DNA of 64,000 bases from Bacillus sp. KH172YL63 (GCF_011398925.1 NZ_AP022842.1:1724001-1788000); one strand, 5' to 3'. Shown: positions 47,012 to 55,363, numbered from the stretch's first letter. Numbers and translations: made by a program. The notes: generated by a model not told the origin, from the letters alone.

Positions 47012-47353
47012 TCATTCATTTAAATGGGTCGGATAAAACCTGCCATTGAATCCGACTGCCTGAATATGGTGGATGTCTCCGGATTCTTTTATACTCTCGT
47101 AACGTCCATTGACCTCAACCGTAAATATGCCTTCGGAGAAAGCAAGGGGTTCTGTGGCAACCAGGATATATGGGAGGCTGGTTCCATCGCTGGATTCACC
47201 CGTTAGTATCGAACAATCTTCATTACACGATAAGGAATATTCTTTCCTCAGCCATTCTGCATATTCATCCTGAGTCGGTTTGTTGAGGATCGTGACGGCA
47301 GCGAGCATGAAGCCCGTTGCAAATAAAAAGAGGAAAGTCCACTTGAAGCTCAT
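47012..47353 (-). CDS. Membrane-anchored or secreted small protein (DUF4359-like)
   Basis: 113 residues: an N-terminal hydrophobic segment (about 5-24) and then LNKPTQDEYAEWLRKEYS, which resembles the NP(S/T)xxxYxxW motif of DUF4359 proteins. The rest is a small beta-rich domain with two cysteines (SLSCNEDCSIL) that could form a disulfide outside the cell. GGAGACGATG lies before the start. Function unknown; assignment tentative. Confidence 0.6.
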   Translation of the reverse strand: MSFKWTFLFLFATGFMLAAVTILNKPTQDEYAEWLRKEYSLSCNEDCSILTGESSDGTSLPYILVATEPLAFSEGIFTVEVNGRYESIKESGDIHHIQAVGFNGRFYPTHLNE

Positions 47354-47542
47354 CGATCATCGTCTCCTTGTGACGTATTTTAATATCTTGATAGTGTGAG
47401 TGTATCACAAATTACCGTGGTGGTAGCGGAAAACGACGGAGGAATATGAACATTCATAGGGCAAAGAAGACAGGAGATAAAGCATGTTTCCTTTTAATCT
47501 ATTAAAAAAATGAGGTTGGGACAAAACGGTGTTCGTCAATAG

Positions 47543-47592
47543 AAAATCCGAACGAGTGATTTATCATAAATCTACTTCGTTCGGATTTTTTG
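47543..47592 (+). terminator. Terminator, ATCCGAACGA stem
   Basis: AAAATCCGAACGA pairs with TCGTTCGGATTTTTT, with an inner ATTT/AAAT pairing. It stands alone in a gene-free region of 350 bases, 5' of the palindromic repeat and not directly behind any gene. Confidence 0.8.
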
Positions 47593-47701
47593 TGCTGTCA
47601 CTTCTTATATGTATGTAGCAGGTTCCAGCTGTTGATTGGAGTGCAAGGCGGAGACTCCTACGGGAAAAGCGGGGTAGGTGAGACCCCGCAGGAGCGTCAG
47701 C

Positions 47702-49370
47702 GAGGCCACTGATAATATGCCGATTATAAAAATTTAATGAGTGTTTTAGAACAAAAAAAGAGTGGATCTTGGGATTTCTATCCCAAGATCCACTCTTTTC
47801 CTTTGTTTATTCTTACTTTTTGTCATTTATTAGTTTTATGATTCGTTTGATATTTACCGCGAAGATGGAAGTGGCGCCTTGTATTTGCATACCTAATAGA
47901 CCCGCGGCGTGGGCTTTATTGTACCCGTGTCTATTTTTAAGTTCACTATTCTTAGCTTCTATTTTATATCGGGAACGTGCGAGTTCTTTGAACTCTTCAG
48001 AATGTTGGAAGCTCTCGTGCTCCGAATGTTCCTTTGACTTAATGGTCAGAGAGTAGCTCTTTGTCTTCGCCCCTTCTGTGTAACACCCCTCTCGTATCGG
48101 ACACTTTTACATTTTTCTATGTCCCAATAGAACTTAATTCTTGTGTTGCGATTTTTATCTCTTTTAATGTGCCCGTCGTTTTTAGACAAATGGCCTGCCG
48201 GGCACATATATCGCCCTGCATCTTTATTATAAATAAATTTGTCGTCTTTTCTTGTGCCATTGGTTATAAGTGGATGTAGCTTAGAAACGAGCTTGAATTT
48301 TTCTTTATTGGCATAAATGATGTTCTCTTTTCGAGTAAGCTGTGTCACCAATAACCGCCTCAATTTCCACCCCGTTGTTTTTCGTTTTTCCAATTAAGTC
48401 TGGAAGATAGTTACCATCCGATTTTTCGCCTGAAGTAATAATGGCCGCAGTGATAATTCTTTCATCCGAAAGGGCAAGATGGGTCTTATACCCAAGGAAA
48501 GAATGGTCTTCAGATTTGTGTCCGACTCTCGCATCTGGATCTGTTGAAAAATGGGTATTATGTTTACTATCTTCAACAGCTTCTTTTAATACGTTCATTT
48601 TTTCCCTTCACGGAAGGTACTTTAGCGATTGTTGGAGTTTGTTCAATCACGGACACTAACTGTTCGGTGTACGCGAGCTCTTCTTGGAAGCCCCCACCGA
48701 CTGGTTTACTGGGGAAGTGTTCTTTCATCTTTTCATCATATTCGAAAATTGTCTTACGAAGCTTTTTGGACAGTTCTTGTAAGTGTTGGGTAGCTGACTT
48801 AGCGTTATAGCGGGAAGTGGAATGGGTGGCGTCTATGATAATAGATTTTCCTAATAAAAGATTGTGTTCAAGTGCTATTTCAACGGTCTTCCCGATTAAT
48901 AAATCAAGTAAATTCATATCCTTAATACGCAACCGGCGGAATTTAGTAAGAGAACTTGGATCAATAACTGGATCCTCTGGGGCCATATCGAGGAAATACT
49001 TAAATGACAGATCGTATTGAGCGCGTTCGACAACATCGACATCTGATAAGTTATAAAACACTTTAAGTAAGAGATATTTGAACATACGAATGGGTGGTAT
49101 GGCGTTTCGGCCATGATCGATACTATAATTCGTTTTCAGTTCGTCCAAGATAAACGAGAAATCAACCAGTTCTTTCGTTTGTCTAAGTAGGTTATCTTTG
49201 GGACGACAAGGTTGTATAGCTCGTTGTAAGGACTTAAAATAAACTCTTCTTGTTTTGATAACATTAAGAACACCACCTATTCACTAATGTTTTCATTATA
49301 ATAAAACAGTTATACATGCTTCATAAAAATGAAGCATGTATAACTGTAAAAAGACTTTTTCAGTGGCCTC
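47702..49370 (-). mobile_element. IS1182-family insertion sequence, decayed
   Basis: 1669 bp with 11-bp terminal inverted repeats GAGGCCACTGA (47702-47712 and complement 49360-49370) and a 9-bp target duplication AGCGTCAGC (47693-47701, 49371-49379). A 19-bp hairpin (arms 49306-49347) lies near the transposase start, and a terminator GAGTGGATCTTGGGA with its complement at 47753-47799 lies after its end. The transposase is destroyed by frameshifts. Confidence 0.9.
47813..49264 (-). pseudogene. IS1182-family transposase with several frameshifts
   Basis: Pieces in different frames join to one protein of about 480 residues: MLSKQEEFILSPYNELYN at the start, then ...IPPIRMFKYLLLKVFYNLSD, IIDATHSTSRYN (first acidic residue), GYKTHLALSDERIITA, the AVIGDTAYS stretch, and the C-terminal KIEAKNSELKNRHGYNKAHAAGLLGMQIQGA. 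I place single-base indels near 49196, 48608, 48330 and 48100. An intact copy elsewhere could still mobilise it through its ends. Confidence 0.9.
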
Positions 49371-49508
49371 AGCGTCAGCGACGAGGAGGCTCACCGCCGC
49401 CCGAGGAAAGCGAAGCCTTGCACGGAAATCAACAGCGGCATATCAAAAAATAGCATTTTTTATAGTTCGTATTTTGAGTAGGAGAGCATAGTGATGTCCC
49501 AGCCTTAT

Positions 49509-50765
49509 TCATTGTGGTTTTGACGTAAGAGGAAGCTTGATTTTAACGACCGTCCCCTTATTCAGTTCACTTTCATATTCAATCATCCCGCCCATTTCAC
49601 GGACGAGCTTATTCGTGACCATACTGCCTAAACCTGTCCCTTTGGTTTTGGTTGTATAAAAAGGTAATCCGATTTTCTTTAGTTCATCCCCGGTCATGCC
49701 TTTTCCGTTATCGGTTATGATGATGATGATGGAATGGGGAAATAGATCTTCTTTTAGCGTTATATTGATTTCCCCATGTTGTTCGATTGATTCGATGCCA
49801 TTTTTGATCACATTCATGATGGCTTGTTTAATATGATCTTCATCACCTTTTATATAGTTGCTCCCAGATCCGTCAAATATAATCGATGTCCCTGAATAGG
49901 AAGCGAAGGGACTGAGAAGATCAACACAGTCCTGAATGATGTTCTCAAGATTCAAGGTCGATAATTGAGAGCCGCTTGGCTTTGCCACACTCAGGTAGTC
50001 GGTGATGATTTTATTCGTCCGGTCCAACTCAGTTAAGATGAGGGGAGAGTATTTTTTTAATTGTTCGTCTTTCGTGTCTTCGCTCAAATGCTGGATGAAT
50101 CCCCTGACGGTCGCCAGTGGATTACGGATTTCGTGAGCAATGGATGCTGCCATTTGCCCCACCATATTCAACTTGTCCAGATACACCATTTCTTCTATTT
50201 GTTTATTCGTCCGGATCAGGTGTTCAATGATGAAAACGAGAGCGATAAACGTAAAATAGAAAATAGTAAAATATGTAAAGTAGAATGGTAGATGAAGAAT
50301 CGGTATGAAAATATTAATAATGATCACGTAAATCAACGTATGAAAGAGAAAGATGAACGTAGAGACAATTAACTTATATTGTGTGTTCAGTAGCTTTTTT
50401 CGAAAGAGGACTCCGATTACAAATGCCAATATGGAAACAGCGATGCCCACCGTCACATATGGTCCGCCAATTAAATAACGGAAGATGATGACACACGTAA
50501 GAACCATCGATCCCGATAATAGCCCGGCATAAATGGTCACAATCAAAATGGCGATCATCCTTAGATCAAAATGGGTCTCACCCAGTGTTTCAATGGGATA
50601 TAACATACACAACAAAGCACCGAATGAAGCGACAAGACCATATGTAATCTTGTGTTTGAACGGGGCTTCCTTCTTTTCTTTAAATGGAAATAATACGTTG
50701 GCATTATAAGTAAATGAAAACAATATCGTAATATTGACCAATAGAGATTTGATTAATGTAATCAA
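49509..50765 (-). CDS. Sensor histidine kinase with 5TM-LYT-like membrane domain (KinB-like)
   Basis: 418 residues. The N-terminal third has five to six membrane helices of the 5TMR-LYT kind, without PAS or HAMP. The HisKA box is SIAHEIRNPLATVRGF with H211, followed by ATPase motifs N (NVIKNGIES), G1 (DNGKGM), F and G2 (TKGTGLGSMV). KinB-like kinases of this form feed the sporulation phosphorelay, which is plausible here because no response regulator gene is adjacent. I chose a TTG at 50765 because TTGGAGGAT lies directly upstream. Confidence 0.9.
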   Translation of the reverse strand: MITLIKSLLVNITILFSFTYNANVLFPFKEKKEAPFKHKITYGLVASFGALLCMLYPIETLGETHFDLRMIAILIVTIYAGLLSGSMVLTCVIIFRYLIGGPYVTVGIAVSILAFVIGVLFRKKLLNTQYKLIVSTFIFLFHTLIYVIIINIFIPILHLPFYFTYFTIFYFTFIALVFIIEHLIRTNKQIEEMVYLDKLNMVGQMAASIAHEIRNPLATVRGFIQHLSEDTKDEQLKKYSPLILTELDRTNKIITDYLSVAKPSGSQLSTLNLENIIQDCVDLLSPFASYSGTSIIFDGSGSNYIKGDEDHIKQAIMNVIKNGIESIEQHGEINITLKEDLFPHSIIIIITDNGKGMTGDELKKIGLPFYTTKTKGTGLGSMVTNKLVREMGGMIEYESELNKGTVVKIKLPLTSKPQ

Positions 50766-51184
50766 AGAAAATCCTCCAAAACCTGATTTGCCTAAGAACA
50801 CCAAACGTTCCCAGCCTTTACAAAACATGTACATACAACTAATAAAAATACTTCATTTTTCCCTATTAGTCAAATCCTAACACTGACTGAGGGACGGACC
50901 TTCATTTGTGGATTACAATAAAAGGAAATTATATCTCTAAAGTCAGTATTAAAGCGGTTTCTTATGAGTATAGCAAACTTATTGGGAGTGGGGTGTAGAG
51001 GTTTAGAGAGGTCCGTCCCTCTTCTTTGGAAGGAATTATGTGGTGGGGGAGAGAATATAGTAGGTAATACAAGCTTTTGCTGGGTTTTGATTTTGTGTGG
51101 TGTTTTACATATAAAGGGTGAACTTTCGGTGTGGAGGGGTTGTGTGCTGCTGTCACGGAGAATGATTGATTGGGGAGGAGAGGG
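50766..51184. other. Divergent intergenic region with paired AGGTCCGTCCCT motifs
   Basis: 419 bases between the kinase gene (minus) and yitT (plus). No gene is supported. AGGGACGGACCT at 50890-50901 and its inverse AGGTCCGTCCCT at 51009-51020 could pair across 107 bases. The promoters of both genes must be here but are not clear to me. Confidence 0.5.
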
Positions 51185-52093
51185 ATGAGAATGATAGAGG
51201 GACAGGTCATGAATGAGCGGCAGCAGGTCAAGGTGATGCATAAGAAGATTCCCCTGAATGAGGTGCTGAAAAGGGCTTTTCTGATCACAATAGGTGCTGT
51301 GATCATGGCGGTGGGTCTGGAGATTTTTCTTGTGCCCAACCAGGTCATTGACGGGGGCATCGTCGGGGTTTCCATCATGCTGTCCCATCTGAGCGGAATG
51401 AACCTCGGTCTCTTTATCTTCGTACTCAACATCCCCTTTTTCTTCATCGGTTATAAACAAATCGGAAAGACCTTCGCTTTATCTACATTATACGGAATCA
51501 TCGTCTTATCGGTATCCACCACTTTTCTGCATCCAGTTGCAGCATTTACACAGGATATTCTGCTCGCTTCATTATTCGGTGGGATTGTCCTCGGAATCGG
51601 GGTTGGTCTTGTGATCCGTTATGGCGGTTCACTTGACGGTACGGAAATCCTAGCCATCCTATCGAGTAAAAGACTGCCATTTTCCGTAGGTGAAATCATC
51701 ATGATCGTCAATCTTTTCATCCTAGCTTGTGCAGGTTTTGTGTTCAGCTGGGACCGTGCCATGTATTCCCTTCTTGCGTATTATGTTGCCTTCAAGATGA
51801 TCGACATTACGATCAAGGGGCTGGATGAGTCCAAATCGGTATGGATCATCAGTGAGAATCATGAGCAGATCGGCGATGCCCTCCTTCATCGATTGGGGAG
51901 GGGGGTCACCTACTTGAAAGGGGAAGGGGCTTTCTCCGGGGATGATAAGAAAGTGATATTCTGCGTGATTACAAGATTGGAAGAAGCGAAGCTGAAAGAC
52001 ATTGTCGCAGAACATGATCCTTCTGCCTTTCTCGCCATCGCCGATATTGCAGAAGTAAGAGGGGGTAGATTTAAGAAGAAAGATATTCATTAA
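51185..52093 (+). CDS. YitT family membrane protein
   Basis: 302 residues. Five to six membrane helices (about 28-195), then a cytosolic DUF2179 domain (about 215-300: SKSVWIISENHEQIGDALLHRLGRGVTYLKGEGAFSG and VIFCVITRLEEAKLKDIV). NQVIDGGIVGVSIMLS and GGSLDGTEILAIL are family hallmarks. Transported substrate unknown. ATG 51185 is six bases after GGAGG; the ATG at 51191 is also possible. A MITE copy lies 25 bases after the stop. Confidence 0.92.
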   Translation: MRMIEGQVMNERQQVKVMHKKIPLNEVLKRAFLITIGAVIMAVGLEIFLVPNQVIDGGIVGVSIMLSHLSGMNLGLFIFVLNIPFFFIGYKQIGKTFALSTLYGIIVLSVSTTFLHPVAAFTQDILLASLFGGIVLGIGVGLVIRYGGSLDGTEILAILSSKRLPFSVGEIIMIVNLFILACAGFVFSWDRAMYSLLAYYVAFKMIDITIKGLDESKSVWIISENHEQIGDALLHRLGRGVTYLKGEGAFSGDDKKVIFCVITRLEEAKLKDIVAEHDPSAFLAIADIAEVRGGRFKKKDIH

Positions 52094-52118
52094 ATTTGCA
52101 CGGCTGTTTTTAAAAAAA

Positions 52119-52462
52119 GGTTCTTTTCGCATAGATTGTTGCTATTAGATGTTAATGTGAGCAACTCCAGTAATTTGAGACTGCGTAATAAATCAATGAA
52201 TCAAGGGGAATGTACTTGAATTAAGTTTATCACTACTATTTAGAAGATGAATAAGCAGTTAATTCCGTGGATTTTTGGTTTTTATCTAGGATGGTTGATT
52301 GGAGCGGAAGATGCTCGACTCCTGCGGGAACTGATGGACAGGTGAGACCCCGCAGGACGAAGTCCGAGGAGGCTCACCGCCATCCCCGCGGAAAGCGAGC
52401 ATCTGTAGCGGAAATCAACCGCATCTCGCTTGTCTAAAAGCCACAATGTTTACGAAAACAGC
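52119..52462 (+). repeat. MITE-like element, copy D (complete, 344 bp)
   Basis: Left end GGTTCTTTTCGCATAGATTG, right end the inverted GCTGTTTTCGTAAACATTG, giving imperfect terminal repeats of about 28 bp. Both sides carry TAAAAAAA (52111-52118 and 52463-52470), an 8-bp target duplication. It contains the undisturbed palindromic core at 52293-52420, which shows the empty site of the IS4-family insertion in copy B. No protein is encoded. Confidence 0.85.
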
Positions 52463-52535
52463 TAAAAAAAATTACTGAAACATTCAGGTGCAGATGTCCC
52501 TCCGATCTGGATGCATTGGAAAATGAAAGAAAGAA

Positions 52536-52564
52536 TTGACATATTGAAAATATTGCCATATAAT
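52536..52564 (+). promoter_or_regulatory. Consensus sigma-A promoter for the thrS leader
   Basis: TTGACA (52536-52541), 17-base spacer, TATAAT (52559-52564): a perfect consensus, about 50 bases before the first T-box. Confidence 0.9.
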
Positions 52565-52611
52565 TTCAATAACATATTGAGAGAATATTGAATATATTAT
52601 GACAAAGCATT

Positions 52612-52846
52612 GAAGAGGACATGATTCATTCCGGAGTCTCTTTGTCAGAGAACAGGGTCATCGGCTGAAAGCCCTGAAGAGAAAAAGAATGCATTACCAC
52701 CTCGGAGCTATTATGGAGAACAGCGCAGTATCCATGATCGGTATAACCGTTATCTTACTTAAGCGAAGCATAAGTATGCTTCGGAATTTGGGTGGAACCA
52801 CGACCGCACTCGTCCCTTGGTTAGGGACGGGTGCGGTTTTTTATTG
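52612..52846 (+). promoter_or_regulatory. Threonine T-box leader 1
   Basis: Stem I with CAGAGAACAGGGTCATCGG, the specifier ACC (Thr) at 52696-52698, the T-box TTGGGTGGAACCACG ending near 52802, and a terminator ACCGCACTCGTCCC/GGGACGGGTGCGGTTTTTT. The T-box base after TGG is A, which calls for a U at the tRNA discriminator. Confidence 0.93.
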
Positions 52847-52851
52847 ATATA

Positions 52852-53098
52852 ATACGCGATGAAAAGGACATGAATCATCTTCACTTTTCTTTCCAGAGAA
52901 CAGGGTCACCGGCTGAAAGCCCTGAAGAAAACAAGGTGATTTACCGCCTGGGAACATTCGTGGGGAACATGGGAGTATCCACGAACGGGAAGACCGTTAT
53001 CTTAGAAGAGCGAGGCACTCCGGATGGAGAACCTCGGAATTAGGGTGGTACCACGACCGCATTCGTCCCTTGCATAGGGATGAATGCGGTTTTTTTAT
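52852..53098 (+). promoter_or_regulatory. Threonine T-box leader 2, in tandem
   Basis: A second full T-box, clearly a duplicate (CAGAGAACAGGGTCACCGG and GGCTGAAAGCCCTGAAGA recur). Specifier ACC at 52943-52945, T-box AGGGTGGTACCACG at 53042-53055, terminator ACCGCATTCGTCCC/GGGATGAATGCGGTTTTTTT. The base after TGG is T, matching an A discriminator, unlike leader 1. Two in series demand two tRNA-sensing events for read-through. Confidence 0.93.
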
Positions 53099-53121
53099 AT
53101 AACATACTGGGAGGAATGAAC

Positions 53122-54327
53122 ATGTCGATTCAATCAGAGGTAGAAAAGAGAAATCATCGGAAGATCGGTCAAGAGCTTGAGTTATTTGTATCAATGGAGG
53201 AAGCCCCGGGAATGCCTTTCTTTTTGCCGAAAGGGATGCAATTGAGAAATGAGCTTGAAGATTTCTGGAAGAGAGAGCATCGGAAGGCAGGATACCAGGA
53301 AGTCAGAACACCGGTGATGATGAAACAACATTTATGGGAACAGTCTGGTCACTGGGATCATTATCATGAAAATATGTACTTCTCAGAAGTGGATAATCAG
53401 CAATACGCAATCAAGCCCATGAGCTGTCCAGGGGCCGTATTGATATACAAGCATAAAAAGCGCAGTTACCGGGAATTGCCCATCCGCTACGGTGAGCTGG
53501 GCTTGGTGCACCGCCATGAACTGTCAGGGTCGTTGAGTGGATTATTAAGGGTCCGTTCTTTCACTCAAGATGATGCCCATCTGTTTGTAAGGGAAGATCA
53601 AATCCGTGCTGAATTGCATCATGTGCTGGATTTAATCGATTTGTTTTATAGTCGATTCGGATTCGACTATAAAGTGGAACTGTCAACACGTCCAGAAGAT
53701 TACATGGGATCTCTCCCATTATGGAATCAGGCCGAGGAAGATCTGGAAACAGTATTGAAGGAGAGAGGGATCAAATATCAGCTCAATGAAGGTGATGGTG
53801 CTTTTTATGGACCTAAAATCGATTTTCATATTCTCGATTGTCTTGGCAGGAGCTGGCAATGCGGAACAGTGCAACTCGATTTTCAAATGCCTGAGAAATT
53901 CGGATGTGAGTATATCGGGGAAGACAGCCAGGTACACAGGCCGATCATGATTCATCGGGCGATTTACGGATCTCTCGAGAGATTCATGGCGATCATCATT
54001 GAACATTACGGCGGAGATTTTCCTCTGTGGCTAGCCCCCCATCAGATCAAGATCCTGCCAATTTCCGAAGGGCATATGTCATATGCAGAAGAGCTGAAGT
54101 TCCAATTTGAGAAAGAAGGGTTCCGGGTGGAGTTAGACAACCGGGTTGAAAAGGTTGGTTTGAAAATCAGGGAGGCTGAGATGCAAAAGGTACCCTATAT
54201 GTTCATCATTGGTCAGAAAGAAGTGGAGGAGGGGTCTGTTTCTCTCCGTAAAAGAAAAGATGGAGATCTCGGCATGTTCAAAGTGGGAGAAATCATAAAC
54301 AAGCTGCATGAGGAATGTGCGAAATAG
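53122..54327 (+). CDS. thrS: Short threonyl-tRNA synthetase lacking TGS and editing domains
   Basis: 401 residues, against about 640 for ordinary bacterial ThrRS. It starts directly at the catalytic core (RNHRKIGQELELFVSMEEAPGMPFFLPKG) and continues to the C-terminal anticodon-binding domain (about 300-400, PHQIKILPIS...). The zinc ligands are all kept: C102 in MSCPG, H153 in DDAH, H278 in HRAIYGS. Class II motif 2 (RYGELGLVHRHELSG) is intact. ATG 53122 follows GGGAGGA, and nothing like a TGS or editing domain is encoded upstream, where the T-boxes lie. It should charge tRNA-Thr but cannot remove serine by itself. A full-length ThrRS is expected elsewhere. Confidence 0.93.
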   Translation: MSIQSEVEKRNHRKIGQELELFVSMEEAPGMPFFLPKGMQLRNELEDFWKREHRKAGYQEVRTPVMMKQHLWEQSGHWDHYHENMYFSEVDNQQYAIKPMSCPGAVLIYKHKKRSYRELPIRYGELGLVHRHELSGSLSGLLRVRSFTQDDAHLFVREDQIRAELHHVLDLIDLFYSRFGFDYKVELSTRPEDYMGSLPLWNQAEEDLETVLKERGIKYQLNEGDGAFYGPKIDFHILDCLGRSWQCGTVQLDFQMPEKFGCEYIGEDSQVHRPIMIHRAIYGSLERFMAIIIEHYGGDFPLWLAPHQIKILPISEGHMSYAEELKFQFEKEGFRVELDNRVEKVGLKIREAEMQKVPYMFIIGQKEVEEGSVSLRKRKDGDLGMFKVGEIINKLHEECAK

Positions 54328-54462
54328 CGTTGGCGATATGGAAAGATATGCTCCATTGTGAAATTCAATTGAAAAAATTTACAATCATTCTTGAACGGGG
54401 TTATTATTTTCTATACACTAACAGAAGAATAATACAGAATATTCTGATGAGAGGAGAAACAA

Positions 54463-54978
54463 ATGAGCTATCAGTTTACAATCATGAGCCAGGAGCAGGC
54501 GGAGGAAATCGCATATCAATGGAAGTATGATGGAGAATATGCCTTTTATGATATGACGGCAGATGAAGAAGATTTGTCTGAATTCCTCGACGACAAGCTC
54601 CGCGGGCATACTACCTATTCTGTGCATCATGAAGGGGAAATGATGGGTTTCTTCACTTATCATGAATCCCCAAAAGGGACGGTTGATATCGGTTTGGGTA
54701 TGAAGCCGTCACTCACTGGAAATGGAGGGGGGATGGCGTTTGCGAAGGCAGGCATGGATTTCGCCGGGACACTGTATGACGTGGCATATTTCACCTTGTC
54801 TGTGGCGGCGTTCAATAAGCGTGCAATAAAGGTTTATACCAAATTGGGCTTTGAACCCCAACATCATTTCAGTCAGCAAACAAACGGAGGCAATTATGAA
54901 TTCATTAAAATGATCCTCACCGTGGGGAAGGGAGGGCATCAACATGAACATCACCATCCAAAACGAATTTACCCCTGA
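54463..54978 (+). CDS. GNAT family N-acetyltransferase
   Basis: 171 residues. GNAT strands FTIMSQEQAEEI..., then GLGMKPSLTGNGGGMAFAKAGMDFA (a degenerate acetyl-CoA loop) and LSVAAFNKRAIKVYTKLGFEPQHHF. GAGAGGAG precedes the ATG. Substrate unknown. It overlaps the next acetyltransferase gene by 35 bases in another frame; the overlapping tail is rich in histidine (HQHEHHHPKR), which probably reflects the shared sequence rather than function. Confidence 0.87.
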   Translation: MSYQFTIMSQEQAEEIAYQWKYDGEYAFYDMTADEEDLSEFLDDKLRGHTTYSVHHEGEMMGFFTYHESPKGTVDIGLGMKPSLTGNGGGMAFAKAGMDFAGTLYDVAYFTLSVAAFNKRAIKVYTKLGFEPQHHFSQQTNGGNYEFIKMILTVGKGGHQHEHHHPKRIYP

Positions 54979-55363
54979 TCTGATTGAAGGGATAAAGGAG
55001 GTGTACATGTCAGTCGGATGGGAGAAGCATACCCCGGAAATGATCGAAAAAATCTATGGCAGAAGTGATATCGTGTGTATTGCAAAGAAGAATGGTTTGA
55101 TCACAGGAGTGGGACGGGCACTGACAGACGGAGTTTTCAATGCTAGCATTTACGATGTCGTTGTCCACGCAGACTTTCAAGGAAACGGGATCGGCAGTTT
55201 GATCCTGGAGGACATCCTTTCACAACTAAGGGAGATTTCCTGTATTATGTTGATCGCTACAACCGGAAATGAAGGCTTCTACAGGAAACATGGAATGAAA
55301 CATGTAAAAACCGGGATGGCCCGCTACTTGAAACATTCCCTTGAAAATGAGTATTTGGAATGA
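54944..55363 (+). CDS. GNAT family N-acetyltransferase
   Basis: 139 residues: a compact GNAT with YDVVVHADFQGNGIGSLILEDIL (Q-x-x-G-x-G acetyl-CoA loop) and the C-terminal GFYRKHGMKHVKTGMARY. It resembles the small YitH/Yjcf-like GNATs. GGGGAAGGGAGGG inside the previous gene is its ribosome site. Co-transcribed with the acetyltransferase upstream; substrate unknown. Confidence 0.88.
   Translation: MNITIQNEFTPDLIEGIKEVYMSVGWEKHTPEMIEKIYGRSDIVCIAKKNGLITGVGRALTDGVFNASIYDVVVHADFQGNGIGSLILEDILSQLREISCIMLIATTGNEGFYRKHGMKHVKTGMARYLKHSLENEYLE

Larger units (their letters stand above)
47631..49433. repeat. Palindromic repeat core, copy E, split by an IS1182-like element
   Basis: The left arm GTTGATTGGAGTGCAAGGCG... 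(47631-47701) and right arm ...CCTTGCACGGAAATCAAC (49371-49433) are complementary at their ends, and the GGTGAGACCCCGC and GAGGAGGCTCACCG centres match the core nested in the MITE copies. Here the core occurs without the MITE ends. The insertion lies between them. Confidence 0.8.

Noticed and set aside
47631..49433. Repeat and palindrome clusters as a CRISPR array
   Set aside because: Copies are few, widely spaced and imperfect, with no regular spacers and no cas genes in the window.
50870..51460. Minus-strand open frames of 160-196 codons between the kinase and yitT
   Set aside because: They overlap the well-supported yitT gene and read as low-complexity His/Pro/Ser-rich protein without a start signal.
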